The notes under the pieces: generated by a model | Told to the model about the DNA's origin: nothing | The model's input: only the letters and a program-made list of their open reading frames with translations | Databases searched by the model: none | Assembly: GCA_934272785.1 (NCBI GenBank) | Contig: CAKQSE010000008.1 | Coordinates: 1 to 58,020 of the forward strand | Length of the DNA: 58,020 bases | From: an uncultured Alphaproteobacteria bacterium | Lineage (GTDB): Bacteria > Pseudomonadota > Alphaproteobacteria > Rs-D84 | Direction of reading: 5' to 3' | Shown: in pieces, positions 8,674 through 18,068 of the stretch | How the letters are laid out: every line of letters begins with the position of its first letter | Numbering within the stretch: position 1 is the first letter of the stretch | Translations under genes and position numbers: made by a program

Positions 8674-9531
8674 TTAGTTCAGCACCGCGCACGCCAGATC
8701 ATAGAATTTACATAAACTGGTTGCCATCGATGTTTCAGACGAATTGTTGTCGCACTTGTTGGCCATGCTGCGTTCGCATACGCTTTTGATGCATGCCGCG
8801 CGCCCGGCGTTGTCGGTGCAATTTGCGCGCGCCGTGGCCAGTTTTTTATCGCGTGCGTCCTGGTATGACTTTGCAATTGCGTCCACCGCGGCGGTCGCGT
8901 TTTTAATTGCCGTGTCACGCGCAGAAACCAGTTCGTCCCGCACAGCCCCCAGGTGCGCGTCGCAACCAGTGGCGTCCACACTGCACGTGGCAAAGAATTT
9001 ATCAAAATCCGCGTCGGCGGTGCATGCGATGTAATCAGCGGTGCAATGGTTGTCGGCAACCATACATGCCGAAATGTCGGTCTTGCATGACGCGGCCGAT
9101 ACTGTTTTGGCCGCCGCCGTGCGCAGTGATGCCATTTCGGCGGTAATGCCCGCCGCACGGCACGATTGTTCAATCAATTTGTCATATGCGTCCGACACAT
9201 CGTCGGCCGTGCAATCGGTAACGCGGGCGATACATTGCTGGGTGGCCCATGTGTAACGTGCCGATGGTGTCGATGGTGCAGACTTTAATTCACGTTCAGA
9301 AATAGTATATTTTGCGGACGCGCCGACGGAAACACTGCGCATGCCGGTCGCACCAGGGGTGCCGGCGTTTTCAGTGCCGCAATACTGGCACCGCGCCGCC
9401 GGATTAGATGACGCGTTTATCGCGCACACGGAATCCAGGCATCGCGTTAAATTTGCAACCGAACACGCTGCGAATGCGCCATATGGCACAATTGCGCCGC
9501 CAATAATAAAGAATAATATGCGTGCTTTCAT
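8674..9531 (-). CDS. Secreted cysteine-rich protein
   Basis: 285 residues with a clear signal peptide (MKARILFFIIGGAIVPYGAFA). The mature protein begins with closely spaced cysteines and has more than 20 in all, many in C-x(4-9)-C spacing, for example CKTDISACMVADNHC and CTADYIAC. It is smaller than its operon partners and lacks the glycine zipper. It is the first gene of the reverse operon and sits 21 nt before the next gene. Probably periplasmic or exported and dependent on disulfide formation. No enzyme motif is visible. Confidence 0.7.
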   Translation of the reverse strand: MKARILFFIIGGAIVPYGAFAACSVANLTRCLDSVCAINASSNPAARCQYCGTENAGTPGATGMRSVSVGASAKYTISERELKSAPSTPSARYTWATQQCIARVTDCTADDVSDAYDKLIEQSCRAAGITAEMASLRTAAAKTVSAASCKTDISACMVADNHCTADYIACTADADFDKFFATCSVDATGCDAHLGAVRDELVSARDTAIKNATAAVDAIAKSYQDARDKKLATARANCTDNAGRAACIKSVCERSMANKCDNNSSETSMATSLCKFYDLACAVLN

Positions 9532-9629
9532 TTCTCTCTGTCTGGGTGAATTATATCAAAAAAGTAGGGCGTGCGACAACATAAAAAAGACGTGCATAAA
9601 TTATTTTTGATAAAAAGTTATATTTGCTA

Positions 9630-9658
9630 TTGACAAAAATGATATTTTGTCCTATATT
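9630..9658 (+). promoter_or_regulatory. Promoter for the 9690-10376 gene
   Basis: TTGACA (9630-9635), 17 nt, then TATATT (9653-9658). The start codon follows about 30 nt downstream, with AAAGGA as ribosome-binding site. Confidence 0.75.
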
Positions 9659-9689
9659 ATGGTGCGTAATGAGAATAAAAGGATTTAAA

Positions 9690-10376
9690 ATGCAAATATC
9701 GCAATTGAAAAACAAATTGAATAAACGTGTCTTGGTGGCCACTGGTGCAGGTGTCGCGGCAAGTATTTTATTGGTGTTTGGAATCACCCAATGCAGCAGT
9801 AAAAACGACGCGTATGATGAACGTGATGCGGTCCGTGCTGAAACCGAGCAGGTTCTCTCGCGTGCAAACGAAGTTATTGACAGTCTGTGCACCGCGAATG
9901 CGGGTCTGAAACGTGCGCAGCAAGATTGCAATACGGTTGTGAGTGAACAAGAGGGTCAAATTGATGCGCTGAATGATTCTATAGCGGCATTGGCGGCATC
10001 AAAGGATTCTATTGCGGCGTTGAACGATTCGCTGCAAAATGCGGCGCGCCAGTTGCAAGAGACCAGAAAGCCACGCCAGCAGCGTCAACCCCAGCGTCAG
10101 CCACGCCGTGACAATACACAACCACGTCGTGATGATGTGCAGCCACGTCGTGATGATGTGCAACCACGTCAGGATGTCCAGAATAATCCTGGGGCTAATA
10201 ATGCAGGTGTATCTGTGACTGTTGGTAACGACAACAGTGGTGCAGTTATCGTCGGTGATAACAATACAGTTATTGTTGCCAAAGAATGTGCCTCGGTAAA
10301 TGTCGCCGCCGATACGCTGAAACAGCACACTGTGACCATCACACGCCAGTGGATTGGCACACGTCGCGTAAAGTAA
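9690..10376 (+). CDS. Membrane-anchored coiled-coil protein with heptapeptide repeats
   Basis: 228 residues from the ATG at 9690, chosen because AAAGGA precedes it and the strong promoter leads into it. A short basic N-terminus is followed by one hydrophobic helix (about 15-34) ending in ITQC; this is not a clean lipobox, so it is probably a membrane anchor. Residues 40-125 are predicted coiled coil with repeated DSIAAL units. Residues about 137-164 are four tandem QPRRD-type heptads. The C-terminal part has NDNSGAVIVGDNNTVIV, a beta-rich repeat-like pattern. The function is not recognised; a role in the envelope is plausible. Confidence 0.7.
   Translation: MQISQLKNKLNKRVLVATGAGVAASILLVFGITQCSSKNDAYDERDAVRAETEQVLSRANEVIDSLCTANAGLKRAQQDCNTVVSEQEGQIDALNDSIAALAASKDSIAALNDSLQNAARQLQETRKPRQQRQPQRQPRRDNTQPRRDDVQPRRDDVQPRQDVQNNPGANNAGVSVTVGNDNSGAVIVGDNNTVIVAKECASVNVAADTLKQHTVTITRQWIGTRRVK
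10098..10181 (+). repeat. Four tandem 21-bp units inside the coiled-coil gene
   Basis: Units encode QPRRDNT, QPRRDDV, QPRRDDV and QPRQDV. The middle two are nearly identical at the DNA level, so copy number could vary in frame between strains. Confidence 0.75.
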
Positions 10377-10397
10377 TTGACGTTACCAAAAAAACAT

Positions 10398-10428
10398 CAG
10401 TCCGCAGTGTCTGCGGACTGTTTTTTTT
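10398..10428 (+). terminator. Intrinsic terminator after 9690-10376
   Basis: Perfect 10-bp stem CAGTCCGCAG / CTGCGGACTG with a TGT loop and eight T residues. Confidence 0.9.
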
Positions 10429-10482
10429 ATAGACAGATAAATTCAATCTGTGTTATGATACTTAGCACAGAGAGAATTTTAC

Positions 10483-13400
10483 ATGAAATACATCAGAATT
10501 TTACTGCTTTCATTGTTTGTAATGCCGTTTGCGGCACGCGCGGCGTCGTCTGAATTTATGGTTGCGGCGCAATTGCTGGCCGCGGCAAAAAATGCCGATA
10601 TTCAACAGGTCCAGGCATTGATAAACAATGGCGCAAATGTGAATTTTGTGGATTCAACGGGTATGTCGATTGTGTGCACGGCACTGATGAACAATGACGT
10701 GCGTGCGGCTCAGATTTTACAGATGTATGGTGCTGATGCGTCAAATTGCGACCGTCAAATTCGTGCATATAAAAATAAAAACCAGACCGGTGCGGGCTCT
10801 GGCGGGCTGTTTGGTGGGCTGTCGTCCGCCCAAAGTATTACACTGGCGGCGGCAGGTGCCGCCGTTGTTATTGGTGGGCTGTTTCTGTTGACCGATGTGT
10901 TTGATCCGGGAAACGATAATGGGTCATCTGGATCGACCGGAAATCGCGTTGACGACAATACGGGCGGTAACACCGGCGGTGGTGCAACGGCCGCGTTCAC
11001 AACGCCGTATGGTCCGGCAATGCCAACCGCGGCGGATGAAACCGCGAATCTGGCAACCAACCTGAATTATTACAGCCCCAGCACAGATGGTATATTAAAA
11101 GATAACTTTGCGTTGATGAACGCGTATAAACAAAACTATCTGTTGATGATGGGGGGATATACCGCGTTGGCGCGTGGATATATGGGGATGCGGACACTGC
11201 GTAATTCATCAACGCGCGCGCCGATTTCAATCAGTGGTAATAACCTGGGGTCGGAACCAGTGCTGGGGGGGCGGCCGGTGAACGTTGCGCTGGTTACGAC
11301 AAATGGTATCAATGCAACCGATGATTCATCACTGGGGGACCGCATATTGCCGTGGACAACGACTAATAATAACGGCACAACCGCAAATCCGGCGGCGATT
11401 GATATGATTTCCAGTAAATATTACAACAATAAACTGGTCGCGGGCAGTGATGGCACATCGCTGGCGGGATATACCACAACCGAAGATGCGTCGTTGTTGG
11501 ATTACCTGGATTTGTCAGGATTTGGCACCGCGACGAATAACACCACGGCAACCGGCAGTGATAATCTGTTGGCGAAAATTGTCGGGGGCAAGGATTCTGG
11601 ATACACCACGGCGGATTTTATCGGATTTATGCCAAATGGCCAGATGACAATATTCAGAACCGGTGGTGGCCAGAAAATGAAAACCGTTACCGGGGCCCAG
11701 GCCAGTGGCTCTTATACAATGGCGGGCGATGCGCTGGCCACAGGGGATACGTTGACACTGTTTGATAAAACACTGACGGTGACGCGGACCGGCAATGTGA
11801 TTGTCGCAACAGACGGCACGACGACATATAACGGGTATATCGGGGCGGATGGGCTTCTGTATATCGACAGTGCGGCCGATGGCAAAATCAACCAGGCATA
11901 TACAATCGCCGATAATAAATTGACATTGGGCAAGGAACTGGCGTCGGCGGATTATTATAATTACAAGGCGATGTTAAACGCGGCCGCGTTGTGGAGTGTT
12001 GGTGACGCCGCGTCTGGGGGGCGTTCAATGCCAAATATAATTGCCAATGCGTCGGTGATTTCGCCGTTGCGGGCCCAGAACGTTGAATCAATTGATGATT
12101 TGTTGTCGTTTTCATCATCGCAATATGTGGCAAAGTTTGCCGAATTTGTGAACAAATATTATGATGTTGACGCGACCGATGGCACAAGTGGGACAAACAG
12201 TTTGCCCGGTGTCGACGCGGTCAAATTCTTTAATGGATTGGGATCAACGTATTCGCCGTTGACGCTGTTTTCAACCGGCGCATTTGAAACAGACAGCGCG
12301 TATTCTGGCAAGACATTGTCGGCGACGTTTGAAAATGCGGCACCGCTGGTGTTTTCAAATCTGAATCATCTGTTTATGTCGGTCGTTGCCATTGGCCAGG
12401 TTGGTACCGGCACATCTGCGGCGGAAAGTGTTTCGGGGTACACGCCCGCGAATAAATATCAAATCAGTCAATGGCATGACACCACATCTGATAAATATTA
12501 CAAGGCACGCGTATGCGGTATCGCGGGGCGGGGCGCAAATGGGGTTGACCCATGGTGCTTTGCCGCCACAGGTGTGACCGATGAACTGGCAACGGCGGCG
12601 GCGGCCGGTGCGGCGGGCGCGGTGCAATCGGCGTTCAGCTATATGGACAATAAACAATTGTTCGCGTTGTTGGCGTTGACGGCCGATGGACCGTATCTGG
12701 GGTCGGTGAGTGCCGGTAAATCTGTGACCAAGGCGGAACTGATTTCATATCTGCAAAATCTGTATACGATGCCCAGTGAATATACGTATCGCTGGGAAAA
12801 TGGTGGCGAAAACTATCTGGATGTTTTCAAAGAGGTTTTCGGTTATGGTCTGATAAACGTTGCGCGTGCGACCACCCCAAATACCAAGGTATATTATTAT
12901 GATGGCACCAATATCGTATCCAGCAAGGGTAACGCATACTGGCGTGCGGCAACAAATACCACGTTCCGGGCGTCGTCGGCGTTCAGCCCGCGTATGGCAA
13001 CCATCAGCGCGCCGTTCTTTGATAAATTGGAAAGTATCGATGGTGATTTAGCGTTGCCGCGTATTTGGAAAAATGAATTCGCGGTTGGTACGCAATCGCG
13101 TCGTGGGTTGTATATGGGTGATGTCTTGGGCGAATTCCGGACAGACACCACTGCCGCGCCACGCACCCAGATTGGCAATATCGGATTTTCAATGACCGCG
13201 TCGCCACGCGCATATGACGACAATATGGCCGGAATTGACACGATGCAGTTTGATTATGCACGTGGGGCATGGAACTTTGCCGCCGGATACCAGCGTTACC
13301 TGACCGATGGGGTGTCGCGCTTTGACGGGTTGTCAAATCCGATTTTGTCCCTGGCGTCAAATGCGGTTGTGTCTGGGGCGGATTATAATGCGGGCCGTTG

Positions 13401-14115
13401 GTCATTTGGTGCGCGCGCGTTTTCGGGTGCAATTACCAGCGAAGAATTACTGGAAAATGACCCAACAATTTCATCGCAGTATGCGCCGGCGCGCCTGGGC
13501 CAGATTCAGGGTGGCAATGCGCATGTTGCGTGGCGTGGTGATAAATTTGGCATTTCGACCGCGTTTGGTAACGCACGTGAATCCGATACGTTCCTGGGGG
13601 CCCAGACGGGTGGATTGCTGGACCTGGGGGCGGGCGATACAATGTATGTTGATACTGAATTGTCATATCGGCCAACCGATGGCGTCGCGTTCAAATTGCG
13701 CGGGACGGTCGCGCGCACAACGTCGGATATGACGGGTGGGGATTTCATCTTGGGAATGTCTGATGTTTATTCTGATGCGTTTGGGGTTGGAATTGACGCC
13801 GGTAAATTCAGTTTTGCCGTGTCGCGCCCGCTGGGGGTATCGCATGGTACAATGCGGTATGCACATGCCGACTATGACATTATTGATGTGGGCGACGGCA
13901 AATATGATATTGGCATATCAAACGCCAGTGTGCGTGATATCAACCTGGCCCCGGAATCCCGTGAATTGCGGTTCAGTGGCGCGTATCGTCGGGCATTAGG
14001 TGCGTTCACCGACGGGGCAATTGGGTTTATATATCGCGTAAATCCAAATCATACAGACGCGTTTGGTAATGAATCCATATTCATGCTGAAATTAAATCAC
14101 AGATTGGGGATATAG
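10483..14115 (+). CDS. Autotransporter-like outer-membrane protein with ankyrin repeats and a degenerate subtilase passenger
   Basis: 1210 residues. Signal peptide 1-20. Residues about 24-95 resemble two ankyrin repeats (VQALINNGANVNFVD). A hydrophobic helix lies at about 116-140. Residues about 260-880 have the layout of an S8 subtilase domain without its catalytic residues. VNVALVTTNGIN (266-277) stands where V-A-V-I-D-T-G is expected, GSDNLLAKIVGG (358-369) where H-G-T-x-V-A is expected, and GFMPNGQMTI (381-390) matches the G-V-A-P-N-A strand. TDELATAAAAGAAGAV (699-714) stands where G-T-S-x-A-A is expected, and FGYGLINVARA closes the domain. The last 300 residues alternate like a beta-barrel and end in LKLNHRLGI. 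It is probably a surface pseudoprotease or adhesin rather than an active protease. Confidence 0.65.
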   Translation: MKYIRILLLSLFVMPFAARAASSEFMVAAQLLAAAKNADIQQVQALINNGANVNFVDSTGMSIVCTALMNNDVRAAQILQMYGADASNCDRQIRAYKNKNQTGAGSGGLFGGLSSAQSITLAAAGAAVVIGGLFLLTDVFDPGNDNGSSGSTGNRVDDNTGGNTGGGATAAFTTPYGPAMPTAADETANLATNLNYYSPSTDGILKDNFALMNAYKQNYLLMMGGYTALARGYMGMRTLRNSSTRAPISISGNNLGSEPVLGGRPVNVALVTTNGINATDDSSLGDRILPWTTTNNNGTTANPAAIDMISSKYYNNKLVAGSDGTSLAGYTTTEDASLLDYLDLSGFGTATNNTTATGSDNLLAKIVGGKDSGYTTADFIGFMPNGQMTIFRTGGGQKMKTVTGAQASGSYTMAGDALATGDTLTLFDKTLTVTRTGNVIVATDGTTTYNGYIGADGLLYIDSAADGKINQAYTIADNKLTLGKELASADYYNYKAMLNAAALWSVGDAASGGRSMPNIIANASVISPLRAQNVESIDDLLSFSSSQYVAKFAEFVNKYYDVDATDGTSGTNSLPGVDAVKFFNGLGSTYSPLTLFSTGAFETDSAYSGKTLSATFENAAPLVFSNLNHLFMSVVAIGQVGTGTSAAESVSGYTPANKYQISQWHDTTSDKYYKARVCGIAGRGANGVDPWCFAATGVTDELATAAAAGAAGAVQSAFSYMDNKQLFALLALTADGPYLGSVSAGKSVTKAELISYLQNLYTMPSEYTYRWENGGENYLDVFKEVFGYGLINVARATTPNTKVYYYDGTNIVSSKGNAYWRAATNTTFRASSAFSPRMATISAPFFDKLESIDGDLALPRIWKNEFAVGTQSRRGLYMGDVLGEFRTDTTAAPRTQIGNIGFSMTASPRAYDDNMAGIDTMQFDYARGAWNFAAGYQRYLTDGVSRFDGLSNPILSLASNAVVSGADYNAGRWSFGARAFSGAITSEELLENDPTISSQYAPARLGQIQGGNAHVAWRGDKFGISTAFGNARESDTFLGAQTGGLLDLGAGDTMYVDTELSYRPTDGVAFKLRGTVARTTSDMTGGDFILGMSDVYSDAFGVGIDAGKFSFAVSRPLGVSHGTMRYAHADYDIIDVGDGKYDIGISNASVRDINLAPESRELRFSGAYRRALGAFTDGAIGFIYRVNPNHTDAFGNESIFMLKLNHRLGI

Positions 14116-14131
14116 TCCCAATCTGTTTTTT
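14101..14131 (+). terminator. Intrinsic terminator overlapping the end of 10483-14115
   Basis: AGATTGGG / CCCAATCT stem followed by GTTTTTT; the stop codon lies in the loop. Confidence 0.85.
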
Positions 14132-14134
14132 GAA

Positions 14135-14163
14135 TTGACAAAATGCGATATTTGTATTACTGT
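14135..14163 (+). promoter_or_regulatory. Promoter for 14193-14612
   Basis: TTGACA (14135-14140), 17 nt, then TACTGT (14158-14163). It lies just downstream of the preceding terminator. Confidence 0.55.
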
Positions 14164-14192
14164 CTGGTGGGCTAGAACCAAAAGGCAATAAT

Positions 14193-14612
14193 ATGAACAT
14201 TTATTCTGGAATTGAATATATCAAAGATTATTTTAACGGCACGGCCAAAAAGCAAATTGGCGCGGACGCACAATCTGATGCAGAAATTTTGGGCTATTTG
14301 GTTTCCGATTTTCGCAAGATGCGCGGTCGCAATGGCGTTCTGTATTACTATCTGTTTGTATATGATAATGCAGATTTGCCGGTTTTGTGCAAGATATTGT
14401 CCCGCAATGGGATTTTGCCGCGCGTTCATACCAGTGGATATTTCATTACACCGGCCAAGGTCGTTCGTTTCCCGGTGTCATCGGTAATCAAGGATAATGC
14501 CAAGGTTGGCTTCTTGCGAGATGTTCAGGAATATGTGTTTAATACCACGGGCGGTGATATCCAGGCAAAGCTGGACGCGGTGCGTCAACAGATAAAATCA
14601 AAAGTCCGATAA
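14193..14612 (+). CDS. Small soluble protein of unknown function
   Basis: 139 residues with no signal peptide or membrane helix. The sequence is mixed alpha/beta: an N-terminal helix (MNIYSGIEYIKDYF), a central hydrophobic strand region (NGVLYYYLFVYDNADLP) and a C-terminal basic helix ending in RQQIKSKVR. It has its own promoter and is followed by a terminator shared with grpE, so it is monocistronic. I do not recognise the family. Confidence 0.7.
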   Translation: MNIYSGIEYIKDYFNGTAKKQIGADAQSDAEILGYLVSDFRKMRGRNGVLYYYLFVYDNADLPVLCKILSRNGILPRVHTSGYFITPAKVVRFPVSSVIKDNAKVGFLRDVQEYVFNTTGGDIQAKLDAVRQQIKSKVR

Positions 14613-14639
14613 AAAAATGACCCATTTGGGTCATTTTTT
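14611..14639. terminator. Bidirectional terminator between 14193-14612 and grpE
   Basis: AAAAAATGACCC-ATTT-GGGTCATTTTTT is symmetric and serves both converging genes. Confidence 0.85.
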
Positions 14640-15192
14640 ATTTAGATACAACAACCATTGCCGTGCGCAGAACAGTGTCGCCGAACATGTATCCGGTCTG
14701 CATTTCCTGGGTAATGGTGTTGGGTGCCGTGCCGTCTGGGGCGGGGATAACCTGAATCGCATTGTGGAATTGCGGATTTAGCACCTGGCCCACGGATTCA
14801 ATTTTTGTAATTCCAATTTGTGCAAATGCCGATTCAATTGCGCGCGCCATTGATTTAATTCCCGCGTCGTCCGGGGCGTGTTGCATGGCGGCCTGGACCG
14901 CGTCCATCACGGGCAGTATTTGTTTCGCAACGTTCATTGCGCTGGTGCGGCTGCGTGATTCAATGTCCAACGCCGCACGTCGACGCGTGTTTTCCAATTC
15001 GGCAACTGCGCGCAAGTATTTGTCGTTTAATTCACTGAATTCTGATTTCAGCGCGGCCAGTTCCGCCGCAACCGGGGCACATTCGTCGGGGGCGGCATCT
15101 TGTTGTGCGTCCGCCGGCGCGTCGTCTGATACCGATACGGTGTCGATTGCAACTTCTTTTACATCATTTTCTGTTTTTTTGTTTTCGTCCAT
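14638..15192 (-). CDS. grpE: GrpE, nucleotide-exchange factor of DnaK
   Basis: 184 residues from the ATG at 15192 (MDENKKTEND); a longer open frame upstream has no family character. GrpE drives ADP release from DnaK in protein folding and heat shock. The acidic disordered N-terminus leads into the long dimerisation coiled coil (about 55-110: KYLRAVAELENTRRRAALD). The beta-domain carries the typical ESVGQVLNPQFHNAIQV and ends in VLRTAMVVVSK, which corresponds to the usual LRPAMVVVS-type ending. It is downstream of tpiA on the same strand, 85 nt away. No dnaK or dnaJ is in the window. Confidence 0.92.
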   Translation of the reverse strand: MDENKKTENDVKEVAIDTVSVSDDAPADAQQDAAPDECAPVAAELAALKSEFSELNDKYLRAVAELENTRRRAALDIESRSRTSAMNVAKQILPVMDAVQAAMQHAPDDAGIKSMARAIESAFAQIGITKIESVGQVLNPQFHNAIQVIPAPDGTAPNTITQEMQTGYMFGDTVLRTAMVVVSK

Positions 15193-15277
15193 GTTTTTGC
15201 CTGCCTGTATAAGTAAGTGTCTGATTAAAAACATGTGCGGGGGCGGCGGATTTGCCCCCACGCCGCACACTATATCC

Positions 15278-15979
15278 TTATTCTATACTGGTTATTATAG
15301 GTATGAAATCATCTGGTTTCAAGGACGCGCCCCCAACCAGCACACCATCAACGTGTGGAATTGACATAATTTCGGCGGCATTTGATGCCTTGACACTGGC
15401 ACCATACAGCACCGGCGTGTGGCCTAATCCCATGTCGGCCAGCGTTTTTGCAATCAGTGTGTGCGCCGTCGCGATTTCGTCCGCCGTCGGGGTCAGTCCC
15501 GCGCCGATGGCCCAACGTGGCTCATACGCAATAATAATGTCGTGTGCGTCGGTTGGCACGGATTCACGCACGCCGGATTCAATAATTGCCATTGTTTTGC
15601 CGGCCTGTTTTTCGTCCATTGTTTCGCCAACGCATATAATCGGGGTCAGACCCGCCGCGATTGCGGCCGCGGCTTTTCCCCGGACAATGTCGTTTGTGTC
15701 ACCATGGTATGCGCGGCATTCGCTGTGTCCGACAATTACGTATTTTGCACCGGTTGCCGCAATCATTGACGCCGAAATTTCGCCGGTGTATGCGCCGTGA
15801 TCGTGCGTGCTGACATCCTGGGCACCAATTGACGCGACGCCGGGCGCGGCATTTAACAAAGTATATGGCACGCACAGAATTACGTGATTTTTCGTTTTTA
15901 CCCCGCGCAGTGCATCAATCATATTTTTCAGCATTTCGCGTGTTCCGTTCATCTTCCAATTACCGGCAATAATTTTCAT
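15278..15979 (-). CDS. tpiA: Triosephosphate isomerase
   Basis: 233 residues from the ATG at 15979 (MKIIAGNWKMNG). It interconverts dihydroxyacetone phosphate and glyceraldehyde 3-phosphate in glycolysis. All catalytic elements are visible: Asn and Lys in AGNWKMN, the catalytic His in VGHSECR, the catalytic Glu in AYEPRWAIGAG, and the phosphate-binding VLVGGASL near the end. The length is slightly shorter than the usual 250. It is divergent from ppiD with a 68-nt gap, an arrangement seen in many alphaproteobacteria, and is followed by grpE. Confidence 0.95.
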   Translation of the reverse strand: MKIIAGNWKMNGTREMLKNMIDALRGVKTKNHVILCVPYTLLNAAPGVASIGAQDVSTHDHGAYTGEISASMIAATGAKYVIVGHSECRAYHGDTNDIVRGKAAAAIAAGLTPIICVGETMDEKQAGKTMAIIESGVRESVPTDAHDIIIAYEPRWAIGAGLTPTADEIATAHTLIAKTLADMGLGHTPVLYGASVKASNAAEIMSIPHVDGVLVGGASLKPDDFIPIITSIE

Positions 15980-16047
15980 AGAATTTCCCCTTTTTTTCGT
16001 TGATTTTCGTGATATCGTTTTGCTATGGTATCGCAAAAGGGGATTAA

Positions 16048-17460
16048 ATGCTAGAATATTTACGTAATGCAGCAGACAAGCCATTGGCAAAAGTTTTAAT
16101 TGCCATATTGGCGTTTTCTTTCGTTGGATGGGGCGTTGCCGAATGGGTTTTCGGCGGCAGCCGCGGGGACAGCACACTGGTGCGTGTCGGTAAATCTGAC
16201 GTCACAATGCAACAGTATAATGTTGAACGTTCGCGCCAATTGGCCCAGATGACCCGTGAACAACAGCGGGCGGTTTATACCGACGCGCAAACGGGTGCGG
16301 CATTTACGGCGCGTGTGTTGGGTGACCTGTCGACCCAGCGTATGGCGGAAAACCGTGCAAATGATTTGGGCTTTGTCGTGACCGATGCACGTATCGCGCG
16401 CGAAATTCGCGAATTCCCAGAATTTCAACAAAATGGCAAGTTTTCGGCATATCTGTTTGACGTCGTGTTGGCAAATTCCGGTTATACCGAGGCGCAATTT
16501 GCCGATGTCTTGCGCAATCAAATCTTGCGCGGGTATGCGATTGGCGCGATTGGTGTAAAAATGCCGGTGCCAAATTTTGCCGCGACGGCGACATATAATG
16601 CTCGCTATGGCCAGAAACAGATTGATTTTGCAACGGTAAAGTTTTCTGATTTCAAGGTTGGACAACCGACCGATGACCAGTTACAGGAATACTATTCTGC
16701 GCATCCGCAAATTGTCCCAGAATCACGCACGGTGTCATATGTCTTGGTGCCGGCGGATATGACCAAACCAGACAGCTATGATTCTGGATTGGCCCTGGCG
16801 CAAAAGGTCGAAGATGACATCATCGCGGGTGAAACGATGGCAAATGCCGCAAAGCGTCATGGGGCAAAATATGTGTCGCTGGGCGCGTTCACGGCGGATA
16901 AACGTCCGGCAGATGCAATATTGAACGACAAAATGGTGGCCAAGATTTTTGATATGGACGCCGGCCTGGAAAGCGAACTGACTGAAACCAAACAGGGTTT
17001 TGTAATTGTGCGCGTGGATAAAATCAATCCGCAACACAATGCAGAATTTGCGTCGGTTAAAAAGAATCTGGTCGCCGATTGGCAGCGTGACGCCCAACGC
17101 AAACAGGCATATGTTCGTGCAAATGAAATCTTGGTCGATTTGAACAAGACCGGTAAATTGGCCAACAAGAAATCTGCAACTGTGTCGCGCGCATCGGGCG
17201 CACCAACGGATGTCTTGGTCGCGGCGTTCCGTGCGCCGGCGGGTAATAATTCAATCGTCGATGGGGCGGATGCGTTCTATGTCTTGCACACCGGGGAATT
17301 TGTTGCGCCGAAAATCGATACCAAGAAAATGGCCGATGTTCGCCGTGAATTGGAAAATACCCAGTCGCGTGAAATTACCGATGATTACAATGCGTTCTTG
17401 ATTCGCATGTATCCGGTCAAGGTAAATCACAAGGTTTATGACAAATTCTTTGCGAAATAA
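16048..17460 (+). CDS. ppiD: PpiD/SurA-type periplasmic peptidyl-prolyl isomerase-like chaperone
   Basis: 470 residues. A short cytoplasmic N-terminus (MLEYLRNAADKPLAKV) and one transmembrane helix (about 15-36, ending GWGVAEWVFGG) match PpiD. The SurA-N-like chaperone region follows (about 45-215). A reduced parvulin-like segment (about 220-345) holds VSLGAFTADKRPADAIL and the terminal TKQGFVIVRVDKI. It probably assists folding of exported proteins at the inner membrane, which fits a genome rich in secreted cysteine-rich proteins and autotransporters. It is shorter than E. coli PpiD (about 620), and isomerase activity is uncertain. Confidence 0.85.
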   Translation: MLEYLRNAADKPLAKVLIAILAFSFVGWGVAEWVFGGSRGDSTLVRVGKSDVTMQQYNVERSRQLAQMTREQQRAVYTDAQTGAAFTARVLGDLSTQRMAENRANDLGFVVTDARIAREIREFPEFQQNGKFSAYLFDVVLANSGYTEAQFADVLRNQILRGYAIGAIGVKMPVPNFAATATYNARYGQKQIDFATVKFSDFKVGQPTDDQLQEYYSAHPQIVPESRTVSYVLVPADMTKPDSYDSGLALAQKVEDDIIAGETMANAAKRHGAKYVSLGAFTADKRPADAILNDKMVAKIFDMDAGLESELTETKQGFVIVRVDKINPQHNAEFASVKKNLVADWQRDAQRKQAYVRANEILVDLNKTGKLANKKSATVSRASGAPTDVLVAAFRAPAGNNSIVDGADAFYVLHTGEFVAPKIDTKKMADVRRELENTQSREITDDYNAFLIRMYPVKVNHKVYDKFFAK

Positions 17461-17470
17461 AGAATAATAA

Positions 17471-17494
17471 AAACGCCCGTTTGGGCGTTTTTTA
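17471..17494 (+). terminator. Intrinsic terminator after ppiD
   Basis: AACGCCC / GGGCGTT stem with a GTTT loop, then a T run. Confidence 0.85.
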
Positions 17495-17507
17495 GTCGGG
17501 GGCGTAT

Positions 17508-18068
17508 ATGACAACAAAATGGGCGGATGGTAAAAATCGGTGCGCGTGGGCAAATCCGAATAATCCAGAATATGTAAAATATCACGACACCGAATGGGGG
17601 CGCGCCGTGCATGATGATGCGCGGTTGTTTGAAATGCTGGTGCTGGAATCGTTCCAGGCGGGCCTGTCGTGGGAATGTGTGTTGAACAAGCGGGAAAATT
17701 TTCGTCGCGCGTTTGACGGATTTGATGCACGCCGCATTGCCGAATATACGGACGCCGATGCCCGCCGATTGATGGCGGATGCAGGGATTGTTCGCAATCG
17801 GTTAAAGATTCGCGCGGCAATAAAAAACGCGCGCGTGTTTCTGGAAATCGTGCGCGAATTCGGTTCGTTTGACGCATACATCTGGCGTGCGGCGGGTGGG
17901 GCGGTAATTTGCGAGGCAGGCCGCACGCATTCAGAAACCTCTGACGCGATTTCACGCGACCTGCGCCGGCGGGGAATGCGATTCGTTGGCACAACAATCA
18001 TATACGCGTATCTGCAGGCCATCGGTATTATCAACGGCCACAGCGCAGATTGCTGGTGTGCGAAATAA
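17508..18068 (+). CDS. tag: DNA-3-methyladenine glycosylase I
   Basis: 186 residues. It removes 3-methyladenine from alkylated DNA in base-excision repair. Family landmarks: RCAWANPNNPEYVKYHDTEW at the N-terminus, with the Glu thought to contact the base; FEMLVLESFQAGLSWECVL; the helix-hairpin-helix region ending in VRNRLKIRAAIKNA; and the C-terminal His/Cys zinc-binding residues in GHSADCWC. The length matches the family (about 187). It lies 47 nt after ppiD, beyond a terminator. Confidence 0.93.
   Translation: MTTKWADGKNRCAWANPNNPEYVKYHDTEWGRAVHDDARLFEMLVLESFQAGLSWECVLNKRENFRRAFDGFDARRIAEYTDADARRLMADAGIVRNRLKIRAAIKNARVFLEIVREFGSFDAYIWRAAGGAVICEAGRTHSETSDAISRDLRRRGMRFVGTTIIYAYLQAIGIINGHSADCWCAK

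Noticed and set aside
7793..8677. Long forward open frame antisense to the cysteine-rich gene at 7105-8652
   Set aside because: Codon-complement artefact of a GC-rich gene; no ribosome-binding site, and the opposite strand encodes a signal peptide and cysteine repeats.
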